Assembly (NCBI GenBank): GCA_965234685.1
Contig: OZ248539.1
Span: forward strand, 1,860,001-1,924,000
Origin: Fimbriimonas planktonicus
Lineage (GTDB): Bacteria > Armatimonadota > Fimbriimonadia > Fimbriimonadales > Fimbriimonadaceae
Length of the DNA stretch: 64,000 nucleotides
Direction: 5' to 3'
How positions within the stretch are numbered: the first letter of the stretch is position 1; every line of letters begins with the position of its first letter. The notes under the pieces are model-generated. The model was not told the DNA's origin. It saw nothing but the letters and a program-made list of their open reading frames with translations, and searched no databases. Of the stretch, positions 6,440 through 14,298 are shown one piece after another. The position numbers were made by a program, and so were the translations under genes.

Positions 6440-8071
6440 TCACTTTGAATCTGGATCGCAAGCCGCAAGCTGGTCCGATATCCCGGTTCCAGTCAAAAAC
6501 GGAATTGACTGTCTAGAATTCTCTGACTCAGCAAGGCGCAGGCTCTCTTCGCGCTGGACCAGGGCTACAAGATTCACCACCGCTCCCTTAGCCATCATGA
6601 GCAGCTGCCGCGCGTACTCGTGTGCGTCAACAGAGACCACCTTACCGTGCAGTACGACCGAGGGGCGCACTGCGTTTTCAATGATAAGATAATCATGGGT
6701 GACCTTATTGCGAGCATCCTTGGAAGGAGCTGGGTAGAAGTTCAAATTCTCGGCAACATCACGTATCCCGCGAAGCCAACCACTCGTCGGCAGCAACTTC
6801 GTTAAGATCGGACTCTCCACCCGCTTCTTGGGGTCCGTAACGCCCTTCTCGTACCATACACTCGCAAAGCTCACCTTCCGATCCGGAATCCCCAGCTGAA
6901 GGTATCGGTTCATGAAATTGGCGATCTTGTCGAAGATGTCCACTGACGTTCGGATGGATGCCTTTATCATCGCACTGGCAAGTCCAAAGTCAGCGTAGTC
7001 CAACGTATCCGCAAACTGGGTCACGGAACTCATTCCCACAATTGCATCGGGCTCGGCTGCCATGGTCAGCGAGTACCGAGCCAAAGCGAAATCTTCCTTG
7101 ATCTGGTTCAAGGTATGCGCGAGTTCGGTAAACCGTCGCGTCCCGGTTTCATTGGCTTCCGTCCCAAGACCGTCGAAGAAAATGTCGTCCTTCAGGGTAT
7201 CCGGACACCATTCTGGAAACGGGTTCACAGTCAGCAACAGGCCAGCGCGTGCCCACGCTAGATGAGCTGAGTCAGGCTGCCATCCATCGTGCTGGTCACG
7301 GAGCATTGATATCTTGTCTTGGAATGCATCAAATTGGCCTGCAAGCTGAGTTGCGATCCTCTTGACATCCACAAGACTCTTCTCGTAGCGGCCAATTGCG
7401 CTGTAATCAGCGTGCCGTGTAATGCGCTCTGGCTGGGACAGGCATTTTTCTAAGCAATCCCTTGCCGCCTCTAGCACACGCAGATTGTGTATCGGCTGAA
7501 TGCCCAGTAGTCGCAGATAGGCTTGTCCCTTGCTCCCGAGAGCTACAGGATGGTCCGGATCAATAGCAAGCACTTGGTCCCACAAGTCAATCGCTTCGAC
7601 CGTTCGACCTAGCTCGTCCATCACGTTACCAAAATTCGTAAGTACCTCAGTGACCAAGTCCGATGGGATGGACCTGCGATCGAGGGCAAGCTTTTGTAGC
7701 TCGTCGCGCTGCTGGCCCCAATGTTTTAATCGACCTTCAATGTCCCCGTTCTGTTCATTGATGAATGCTAGAGCGGCATATCCGTTAGATAAATTGTATC
7801 GGGCCCGCACGTGACACTCAGGGGTTACGCTAGTGTCGGCTATAAAAGCCTCGGCCACTTCCATTCCTTGCCGTATAAGGTCTTCCTCACCTCCATGGCT
7901 TCCCACATCGATCAAGACACCAGCTGAGTTAAAGCTCAAAATATCATTTATGAACTCGCCGCGAATGCTTGCACTTGCGATGTCAAGAGCTATCCCAATG
8001 TCACCTTTCTCAAGCGCAATTGCCATTCTACGTACTTTATGCTCACGCTTCTTCCTCGTCTCTTCTGACAT
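6440..8071 (-). CDS. TPR-like protein with C-terminal LA2681-type HEPN domain
   Basis: 543 residues. The N-terminal half has helical repeats including a TPR-like unit (GRTVEAIDLWDQVLAIDPDH). The C-terminal part matches the LA2681-type HEPN family: FDKIANFMNRYLQLGIPDRK, then the R-x4-H motif RNKVTH (Arg454, His459), the usual RNase catalytic motif of HEPN toxins. Last gene of a three-gene minus-strand operon, 12 bases after the TIR-like gene. Expected role: effector ribonuclease activated by its partners, cytoplasmic. Codon use is more AT-rich than the surrounding chromosome, suggesting transfer. Activity is inferred from the motif only. Confidence 0.8.
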   Translation of the reverse strand: MSEETRKKREHKVRRMAIALEKGDIGIALDIASASIRGEFINDILSFNSAGVLIDVGSHGGEEDLIRQGMEVAEAFIADTSVTPECHVRARYNLSNGYAALAFINEQNGDIEGRLKHWGQQRDELQKLALDRRSIPSDLVTEVLTNFGNVMDELGRTVEAIDLWDQVLAIDPDHPVALGSKGQAYLRLLGIQPIHNLRVLEAARDCLEKCLSQPERITRHADYSAIGRYEKSLVDVKRIATQLAGQFDAFQDKISMLRDQHDGWQPDSAHLAWARAGLLLTVNPFPEWCPDTLKDDIFFDGLGTEANETGTRRFTELAHTLNQIKEDFALARYSLTMAAEPDAIVGMSSVTQFADTLDYADFGLASAMIKASIRTSVDIFDKIANFMNRYLQLGIPDRKVSFASVWYEKGVTDPKKRVESPILTKLLPTSGWLRGIRDVAENLNFYPAPSKDARNKVTHDYLIIENAVRPSVVLHGKVVSVDAHEYARQLLMMAKGAVVNLVALVQREESLRLAESENSRQSIPFLTGTGISDQLAACDPDSK

Positions 8072-8083
8072 TTCGTTAAAAGG

Positions 8084-8623
8084 TCAGCAAAAGCCGTTGT
8101 TCTTCCGCAGATCCCGAGTGTTGTCGATTAGGCTAGGTCGAAGAATTCTTGCATCAAAGGCATCTTGAATCCACTTGGCCAAAACGTCCTTTCGTGAAGG
8201 ATACAAGTAGTACCTCGCATACCCTGTTTGATTGCCATCCTTGTCAATGCCCCAATTATCATTTAGCCGATCCGGCGCGTTTGCATTTTTACCTGCCGAT
8301 GGCAGATTTATTGCGAGCAGTCCGCTTCGTTTGTTGTTAGGATCATTTCGAAGTGTCGATGCGATCTCCCAGTCCACATACTTCCGGTGCTTGGTGCACT
8401 TCCCTACAAGCAGTATTGTAACAGTAGAGTCTGTCAGGTACTCCTCTCGAATGCGTCTCATGACGTAGTCCTTATCGTAACTGTTGATGATATCCTGCGC
8501 CATCACTCCCACTGCTCGCGCAATGAATGCATCTCGCTCGTCCGCAAACGTTTTAATAAAATCATTGACTTCGGTTTGGTCGTCGTGGTGATAGCTGATG
8601 AAACATTTGTGTCTTGTTGCCAT
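8084..8623 (-). CDS. TIR-like ThsB/DUF1863-family protein
   Basis: 179 residues, typical for stand-alone ThsB/MTH538-like (PF08937, formerly DUF1863) proteins. Diagnostic motifs: KCFISYHHDD (6-15), VTILLVGKCTKHRKYVDWEI (68-87) and GLLAINLP. Glu86 in YVDWEI corresponds to the catalytic glutamate of TIR NADases such as SARM1 (WVHKEI). Known relatives in Thoeris make an NAD-derived signal on phage infection. Here it begins one base after the stop of the membrane-protein gene (TAG-T-ATG) and precedes the HEPN gene, so all three are probably co-translated. It may signal to, or scaffold, the HEPN effector. Confidence 0.85.
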   Translation of the reverse strand: MATRHKCFISYHHDDQTEVNDFIKTFADERDAFIARAVGVMAQDIINSYDKDYVMRRIREEYLTDSTVTILLVGKCTKHRKYVDWEIASTLRNDPNNKRSGLLAINLPSAGKNANAPDRLNDNWGIDKDGNQTGYARYYLYPSRKDVLAKWIQDAFDARILRPSLIDNTRDLRKNNGFC

Positions 8624-8624
8624 A

Positions 8625-9374
8625 CTATATTTTCCCTAATGAGATGAGTTCTAATGCTTTCGATATGTCGAGACAATCCGAATTTTTTTGTTTCAAGCTC
8701 TCGACGAGCGTAGAGTATTCCGGGTACTGCCGCTGCACTTCTTGCGGGGATTTATCGCTTTGCATGTCTTTGTGCCTTGCAAACCAGCTTCTAAACTTGG
8801 CCTGGTGTTCTGTCAAATGAGGACGTAGAACGTCGTTCAATAGAGTTAAGAGAAGCTTGACAAGCTGCTGTGCATCTTCGTTCGCCCTGAGTTTCTCAAC
8901 GGGAATCGACTTGATGAGGGTCCTAACCTCGCCAAAGAGTTGATACCAAGAATCGTACACTTCCTCAATAACATCATGATCTTCATCAAATGTCATCCCG
9001 GCCTTTCTTGTGACGACTTCCGTCCATGCTCGGTGGGCAAGTCCCGCAACTTCCTGATTTGGCCTCATGACGATCTTGCCAATTTTCGCGACTTCAATGT
9101 TGACTTCACTGGCCTCCCATCTTGTGCTTCTGGGCCATAGCATGAAATAACCAGCAAGCACCCAGAGAATGATAACAGTCACGAACCAAGGACTCAGCAC
9201 CATTGAAAGATCACCAGAGGATTTCATTGATAGGCTAAGAAAAGTGAGTTCGTTTTGACCCGTCATTGCTCTTGCCACAAATGGCATAAGTATCGCAAAC
9301 ACGAGCCCAAGGAAGAGTGTGGTAAGCAACTTCGCTTTTTGGGTCGCTCTCCACGTTGTCCACCAGTTTTTCAT
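8625..9374 (-). CDS. Two-TM membrane protein of the TIR/HEPN operon
   Basis: 249 residues. Two transmembrane segments (about 16-36 and 61-80) are followed by a ~170-residue helical cytoplasmic domain with a distinctive core (AHRAWTEVVTRKAG, VIEEVYDSWYQLFGEVR, LLNDVLRPHLTEHQAKFR). RPHLTEH fits the loose R-x4-6-H HEPN pattern (Arg184, His190), but I am not confident that it is a HEPN fold. As first well-supported gene of the operon it could be a membrane sensor or a membrane-disrupting effector. Family not recognised. Confidence 0.7.
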   Translation of the reverse strand: MKNWWTTWRATQKAKLLTTLFLGLVFAILMPFVARAMTGQNELTFLSLSMKSSGDLSMVLSPWFVTVIILWVLAGYFMLWPRSTRWEASEVNIEVAKIGKIVMRPNQEVAGLAHRAWTEVVTRKAGMTFDEDHDVIEEVYDSWYQLFGEVRTLIKSIPVEKLRANEDAQQLVKLLLTLLNDVLRPHLTEHQAKFRSWFARHKDMQSDKSPQEVQRQYPEYSTLVESLKQKNSDCLDISKALELISLGKI

Positions 9375-9390
9375 CAGTAGGACACCAAAG

Positions 9391-9675
9391 TTATTTCACC
9401 TCGGAATGCCGATACGTTGAAAGCCTGCTGGTCCGATCAACGTGATCAGCAGCAAGGCATTCCAAAGTGACGGCTTGCCGTTTTACAATTTTTACGCAAG
9501 AATCTCGTTCGGCAAGTTGCTTATTTTTAGTTACAATATTGGATTGTCTTGTGCAGGCAGTTTCCAGCTTGCTTGCCCCCGTCCGAACTTGGACAATCAG
9601 CGGACTGGCTAGTGTTTCATCCCACGGGAAAGCCTCACTGCGATTCCGGCGACTGATGATTAACTTGTCTTGCAT
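9391..9675 (-). CDS. Possible small gene ahead of the TIR/HEPN operon
   Basis: 94-residue open frame with an ATG start, ending 16 bases before the membrane-protein gene. The first half looks coding (SRRNRSEAFPWDETLASPLI), and the second half is basic and less convincing. No family, no clear Shine-Dalgarno. It could be a small operon member, a remnant or a chance frame. Confidence 0.3.
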   Translation of the reverse strand: MQDKLIISRRNRSEAFPWDETLASPLIVQVRTGASKLETACTRQSNIVTKNKQLAERDSCVKIVKRQAVTLECLAADHVDRTSRLSTYRHSEVK

Positions 9676-9823
9676 TGTTATCTCAGCCCGTATCCTATCT
9701 TATCGCTGCTTATTCTGTCTATAGCTTTTCAATCTTATTGCTGAGGTGTTCCGTCGGTTCGAACCTCCTCCACCATCGCAAAATCCATAGTTGACTTTTC
9801 CCCTCCCAACACCCTCATAAGGT

Positions 9824-10807
9824 ATGCGACCCATTTTTCTTGAGCGTGCCGGAGAACCGTCCAAGCACGCCCACACCACCGAGCCCGACTGGCTCGTCCC
9901 CAATCTCATCCCCACCCAGGGCATGGTTGTACTTGCCAGCGCGCCCAAGGTCGGCAAGACCGTCTTCGCCACTGCCCTCGCCCGCGCTCTATGCCGAGGC
10001 GAGTCCTTCCTCGGCCACCAGCTACAAGCTGCCCCCGTCGTCTGGTGCGCCCACGAGGAATCCCCGCGCGAACGCGTGCCCCTCCACTCCGGACTGACTC
10101 CCGAAGACCCGTTCTACATCGGCTACCGCCGCGGAATCCCGCGCCTCGACGACCCCGATTGCTTCCTGAACCAGCCCAAATATGAACCCGACAAAGACCG
10201 AACCCACTACGTCTATGTCGAAGCAATGAAGCTCGGCGCAAAGCTCGTCGTCATCGACTGCCTCCAAGCCGCCGTCGAACGAACCAACCTCGCCGACAAC
10301 CAGTCCGCCCGGCACATCATGTCAAAAATCAGCCAGTGGAGCTACTACTTCGGCTGCGCCACTCTCGTCCTGCACCACCTCACCAAAAGCGCCCACCGAG
10401 GCTACTACCCTGAGCGCTTCGCTGACTCCGCCCAAATACTCGCCACGAGCAGCACCCACCTCTTCTTCGAAAGATTAGGCACCGGGGAAAACCCGCGCCG
10501 CTACGCCATCCACGGCCAAGGCCGCCACCCCGCCCCGCCGCCCCGAGTGGAAGTCGAAAGCCGAGGCTTCTTCGATTGGCGCCTCGCCGACGAAACAACT
10601 GCCGAACGCCCGCAGACCAACACCGAACAAATCATGAACTTCCTAAAAGACGGCCCCGCCACCGCCACCGAAATCTCCGAAGCCCTCGGCCTAAAGCTAG
10701 AATCGGTCCGAGTCAACCTCAGCGTCCTCAGCCGCAAAGGCAAAACCATGCCCCTAAGCACCAACGCCCAGTCCAACCCCTACGTCCTCGTAGAAGACCC
10801 CGAATGA
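9824..10807 (+). CDS. AAA_25/RepA-like RecA-fold ATPase with winged helix
   Basis: 327 residues. Walker A is APKVGKT (40-46), Walker B is LVVID (Asp145), and a TLVLHHLTKS segment after it resembles the RecA/DnaB-like sensor loop. The C-terminus (about 255-310) is a small winged helix (MNFLKDGPATATEISEALGL). Such proteins occur as plasmid RepA helicases, phage replication ATPases and integrated-element proteins; no replication origin protein or integrase is adjacent. It is on the plus strand between the defence operon and a repeat-rich gap, and fits a mobile-element remnant. Confidence 0.75.
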   Translation: MRPIFLERAGEPSKHAHTTEPDWLVPNLIPTQGMVVLASAPKVGKTVFATALARALCRGESFLGHQLQAAPVVWCAHEESPRERVPLHSGLTPEDPFYIGYRRGIPRLDDPDCFLNQPKYEPDKDRTHYVYVEAMKLGAKLVVIDCLQAAVERTNLADNQSARHIMSKISQWSYYFGCATLVLHHLTKSAHRGYYPERFADSAQILATSSTHLFFERLGTGENPRRYAIHGQGRHPAPPPRVEVESRGFFDWRLADETTAERPQTNTEQIMNFLKDGPATATEISEALGLKLESVRVNLSVLSRKGKTMPLSTNAQSNPYVLVEDPE

Positions 10808-10831
10808 AGTGATTTGAACCTAAAATGTCGT

Positions 10832-10873
10832 TTAATTAATTAATCTGTCTGGGGGGGAACGTTAATTAATTAC
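10832..10873. repeat. Paired TTAATTAATTA palindromes
   Basis: TTAATTAATTAA (10832-10843) and TTAATTAATTA (10862-10872) are direct copies of a palindrome 30 bases apart, separated by CTGTCTGGGGGGG. Centre-to-centre spacing is about three helical turns, as for paired protein-binding sites. Located 25 bases after the ATPase stop. Confidence 0.4.
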
Positions 10874-10902
10874 GCCCCCAAAGGTTCCGCGAGCCACTCA
10901 AG

Positions 10903-10961
10903 GCCACGCAAAGCCACGCAAGGCGCGAAGCTCAAAGCGCTCCGGCAGAAGCTCAAAGCGC
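10903..10961. repeat. Short tandem repeats before the DUF1684 gene
   Basis: GCCACGCAA occurs twice with a 10-base period (from 10903), then GAAGCTCAAAGCGC occurs twice with a 21-base period (10927-10940 and 10948-10961). No reading frame on either strand accounts for it. Confidence 0.5.
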
Positions 10962-11048
10962 CGCCCTGATCCATCCTTTTAGACCCAAAACTCCTTCGAT
11001 TCTTCCTTCCCACACAACCAATCCAAAAACTCGGAGTATTTTAAAAGC

Positions 11049-11870
11049 ATGATCTTCCTCGCCCTCGCCGCTATGCCCGCTGATCTGGACGCCTACGAAA
11101 CCGCCGAACTCAAATGGCGGGAGAATCGCGAAGCCGGGCTGAAGCGGAACACGGGCTGGCTCAGCGTCGCTGGCCTCTTCTGGCTTAAAGAAGGCGAAAA
11201 CACCGTCGGATCGGAAGGCGAAGTCAAACTGCCTGACTACACGCCAAAAACCTACGGGACCCTCGTCCGAAACGGCAAAGTCGTCACCCTCAAAGTCCCC
11301 GGAGCAGCCGACCGAATTCTGAAAACCGACGGCGAAGGAACGCCGGACCAAGTCACGGTTCAGGAAGCCATCTTCACGATCATCGAACGTGGAACCCGCA
11401 TAGGCGTCCGACTCTACGATCCCAAGTCGAAGTTCCAGCAGGAGTTCAAGGGCCTCAACTGGTTCCCGGTTGACGCCAAGTACCGCATCGAAGCCAAGTT
11501 CGTCCCGCACAAAACGGTCCGAACCCTGAAGATCGCCAACGTGATCGGCGACATCAACGACGTGCCAAACCCCGGCTACGTTGAGTTCAAGTTCGAAGGC
11601 AAAACCTGCCGAATGGAAGCCCAGCAAGAAGGCGATGTCCTCTTCTTCAACTTCGTTGACAAAACCGCCGGAAAGGAAACCTACACCCCGGGCCGGTTCC
11701 TCTACTCCGAACTACCAAAGGACGGCAAGGTCATCATCGACTTCAACCGAGCCTACAATCCGCCCTGTGCATACACCGACTACGCCACCTGCCCCCGGCC
11801 ACCGAAGGAGAACTTCCTGCCGGTAGCCATTCGGGCGGGCGAAAAAGACCAACCGGCCAAGACCGATTAA
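11049..11870 (+). CDS. DUF1684 domain protein
   Basis: 273 residues. The conserved DUF1684 tail is present: IIDFNRAYNPPCAYTDYATC followed by PRPPKENFLPVAIRAGEK; the GWLSVAGLFWLKEG block near residues 30-45 is also diagnostic. The family is common in bacteria but has no settled function. There is a weak hydrophobic N-terminus (MIFLALAAM) that could be a short signal peptide. Its stop overlaps the stop of the convergent permease gene by three bases. Confidence 0.85.
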   Translation: MIFLALAAMPADLDAYETAELKWRENREAGLKRNTGWLSVAGLFWLKEGENTVGSEGEVKLPDYTPKTYGTLVRNGKVVTLKVPGAADRILKTDGEGTPDQVTVQEAIFTIIERGTRIGVRLYDPKSKFQQEFKGLNWFPVDAKYRIEAKFVPHKTVRTLKIANVIGDINDVPNPGYVEFKFEGKTCRMEAQQEGDVLFFNFVDKTAGKETYTPGRFLYSELPKDGKVIIDFNRAYNPPCAYTDYATCPRPPKENFLPVAIRAGEKDQPAKTD

Positions 11871-12817
11871 GCCGCTTTCTTCTGGAAAGCCTTCTCTAGC
11901 AGCGCGCCGATCAGGATCACAAATCCCATAACGGCAAAGTTCAATGAACTTGGAACACCGAGCAGGTTGACCAAGTTCTGAAGAACCTGAAGTAGGATCA
12001 CGCCCAGGACAACGCCGATCACCGTGCCTTCGCCGCCACGCAGCGAAAAGCCACCGAGCACCACGGCGGCAACGCCATAGAGCTCGTAGTAGCTTCCATG
12101 CGAACTCGGCGCAATCGAGTTCGTGTAAAACGCGAACAAGATCGCCGCGACGCCAGTACAAACTCCCGCGATCACGTAGGCAATCGTCTCGACACGTAGC
12201 ACGTTTACCCCGGCATACCGCGCCGCCTCGCTGTTCTTACCGACCGCATATAGGTGTCGACCCAAAACCGACTTATGGAGCAAAACTCCAACCAGAACGG
12301 TAACGATCAGGAACAGCACAAACGCCGTCGACATCCCCGCGATGCTGCCCGTAGCCAGCTGCTTCAGCGGCTCAAACCCCGCCGAGTCGCCGAAACCCTT
12401 CGACTCATCCGAGGCCACAAACCGTGCCGCACCTCGGTATAGCAGCAATCCGCAAAGCGTAACAATGAACGGCTGCAGCTTCAGTCGGGACACCAAAATC
12501 CCATGAAGCCACCCCAAAGCCCCGCCAATCGCCAAGATTCCGGGAATGACAACCGCCGGTGGCATCTTCTTCTCCACCAGGCCCATCGCCATCAGCACGC
12601 CCAGCAGCGCACACATCGAACCAACGGACAAATCAATCCCGCCGGTAACCACCACCACCGCCACGCCGATGCTGAGAATGCCGTACATCCCAATCTGCCG
12701 AGTAATATTCTGCAAATTAGTCGGGGACAAAAACTGCGGATTCCGGATGGTTAAGAAAATACAAACCACCACCAGCACCGCGAGCAGGAGCAGTTCTTTT
12801 CGATATCGATTCAACAT
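11867..12817 (-). CDS. RbsC/AraH-type sugar ABC transporter permease
   Basis: 316 residues, multi-pass. The BPD_transp_2 family signatures are visible: GGIDLSVGSMCALLGVLMAM and AAVVLGGFSLRGGEGTVIGV. It takes part in uptake of a monosaccharide such as L-arabinose, ribose or xylose across the inner membrane. Its start overlaps the stop of the ATPase gene (TAATG), so the two are translationally coupled. The preceding secreted arabinofuranosidase gene makes L-arabinose the likely cargo. Confidence 0.9.
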   Translation of the reverse strand: MLNRYRKELLLLAVLVVVCIFLTIRNPQFLSPTNLQNITRQIGMYGILSIGVAVVVVTGGIDLSVGSMCALLGVLMAMGLVEKKMPPAVVIPGILAIGGALGWLHGILVSRLKLQPFIVTLCGLLLYRGAARFVASDESKGFGDSAGFEPLKQLATGSIAGMSTAFVLFLIVTVLVGVLLHKSVLGRHLYAVGKNSEAARYAGVNVLRVETIAYVIAGVCTGVAAILFAFYTNSIAPSSHGSYYELYGVAAVVLGGFSLRGGEGTVIGVVLGVILLQVLQNLVNLLGVPSSLNFAVMGFVILIGALLEKAFQKKAA

Positions 12818-14298
12818 TAAATTGCGAGCCTCATAATGGCGTCCTTAGACAGTTGGTCACGTGATAGCTCTCCGGCAACGCCGCCTCGCGAGAACACCAA
12901 AACCCGATCGCACTGGGTCAAAACTTCGTCGGTATCGCTACTGATCATCAACACCGCCAACCCTTGTTTGGCCAGCGCATCGATCTGGTCGTAAATTTCG
13001 CCGCGAGCCCCGATGTCAACGCCGCAAGTCGGCTCATCTAGCACCAGGCACCGCGCATCCTTTGCGAGCCACTTCCCAAGCGCAACCTTCTGCTGGTTCC
13101 CGCCGCTCAGTGAAGAGACCGGCTGATCCATCGTGGCGCACTTGATGCTGAGATTCTTGATCTGAGTCGCCGCCATCGTTCGCGCCCCCGCCTCGCTCAC
13201 AATCGGCCCGCCGGCATCCTTCACCGAAGGCAAGGTGATATTGCGCTCAATGGAGAAATCCAAAATCACCCCGAGATTCCGCCGATCTTCCGGAACCAGG
13301 AACACACCCTTCTTGATCGTGTTCAATGTATCGCCCATGCTCAACGGCTCACCGTCAATGGTGATATCCCCGCCAACTGGTCGATCGATGCCAAAGATCA
13401 CCCTGGCAATCTCCGACCGCCCCGAGCCCACAAGCCCGGTAATGCCAAGCACTTCGCCCCGCCGGACCTCGAACGAAACCGGACTATCTGGATACTTCGT
13501 GGTCCGGACATTCGAAACCACCAGCCGAGCCTCGCCGGACGTCCGCGACTCCGACCGCCGCGCCGCCTCGGTTCGCCCGATGATGCTCTGAATAATGTTC
13601 TCCCGCGTCATCTGATCGCCAACCAGATTCCCCGAGTTCTTCCCGTCGGTCAAGCTGACGGTCCGAGTTGCGATTCTCAAAATCTCATCAATCCGGTGCG
13701 AAACGTAAAGCACCGTCACGCCCTGCTCTCGAAGCTCATCCACGATCGTCAACAACCGCTCCGCTTCCGTCTCCGACAAGCTCGAAGTCGGCTCGTCCAT
13801 GATGACCAGCTTCGCGTTAAAACTCAGCGCCCGGGCAATTTCCACCATCTGCCGCTGCGCATTCGATAGGTCCTGAACCGGAGTCGAAGGCGAAACCTCC
13901 AGCCTAAGCCGGTCCAACACAACCTGCGTGTTGGCGTTCAAGCTGCGATTGTCTAGGAACGGCCCAATCTTTGGTTCGCGGCCAAGGTAGATGTTCTCCG
14001 CGACGGTCAGATTCTCAAGCGCGTGCCGCTCTTGGTGAATTACTGAAATCCCGAGCTGCTCGGAGACCTTGGGCGAAAGCGGACCAACCTGCCTGCCTTC
14101 AAAAATGATCGAGCCAGAATCAGGCGTCACAAGGCCGCATAGAATCTTAATGAGGGTCGACTTTCCAGCACCGTTGGCGCCTAGCAAGCCGACGGTCTCG
14201 CCGGTATTGAGCTCCAGCGAGACCGTGTCCAGCGCACGAACCCCACCATACGATTTGGTGAGGTTCGACGCCGACAGCAGCGACTTACTTTCGGCCAC
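12817..14298 (-). CDS. RbsA/AraG-type sugar ABC transporter ATP-binding protein
   Basis: 493 residues with two ABC modules, as in RbsA/AraG/XylG. The first has Walker A GANGAGKST and signature LSNAQRQMVEIARAL; the second has signature SLSGGNQQKVALGKWL and Walker B CLVLDEPTCGVD. I choose the GTG at 14298, which overlaps the end of the binding-protein gene by 14 bases, because the longer frame to 14361 would add 21 residues without homology. It energises uptake together with the permease and the lipoprotein binding protein. Confidence 0.9.
   Translation of the reverse strand: MAESKSLLSASNLTKSYGGVRALDTVSLELNTGETVGLLGANGAGKSTLIKILCGLVTPDSGSIIFEGRQVGPLSPKVSEQLGISVIHQERHALENLTVAENIYLGREPKIGPFLDNRSLNANTQVVLDRLRLEVSPSTPVQDLSNAQRQMVEIARALSFNAKLVIMDEPTSSLSETEAERLLTIVDELREQGVTVLYVSHRIDEILRIATRTVSLTDGKNSGNLVGDQMTRENIIQSIIGRTEAARRSESRTSGEARLVVSNVRTTKYPDSPVSFEVRRGEVLGITGLVGSGRSEIARVIFGIDRPVGGDITIDGEPLSMGDTLNTIKKGVFLVPEDRRNLGVILDFSIERNITLPSVKDAGGPIVSEAGARTMAATQIKNLSIKCATMDQPVSSLSGGNQQKVALGKWLAKDARCLVLDEPTCGVDIGARGEIYDQIDALAKQGLAVLMISSDTDEVLTQCDRVLVFSRGGVAGELSRDQLSKDAIMRLAI

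Noticed and set aside
9750..9775. tRNA 3'-end-like sequence GGTTCGAACCTCCTCCACCA, possible attachment site
   Set aside because: From the TTCGAAC loop the CCA is not at the required distance (12 bases of stem plus discriminator), and no T stem pairs. It shares only short pieces with tRNA-Ser at 3583, so I do not call it an att site.
10953..11627. 224-codon minus-strand frame
   Set aside because: Antisense to the DUF1684 gene, which has family motifs; the minus frame has none.
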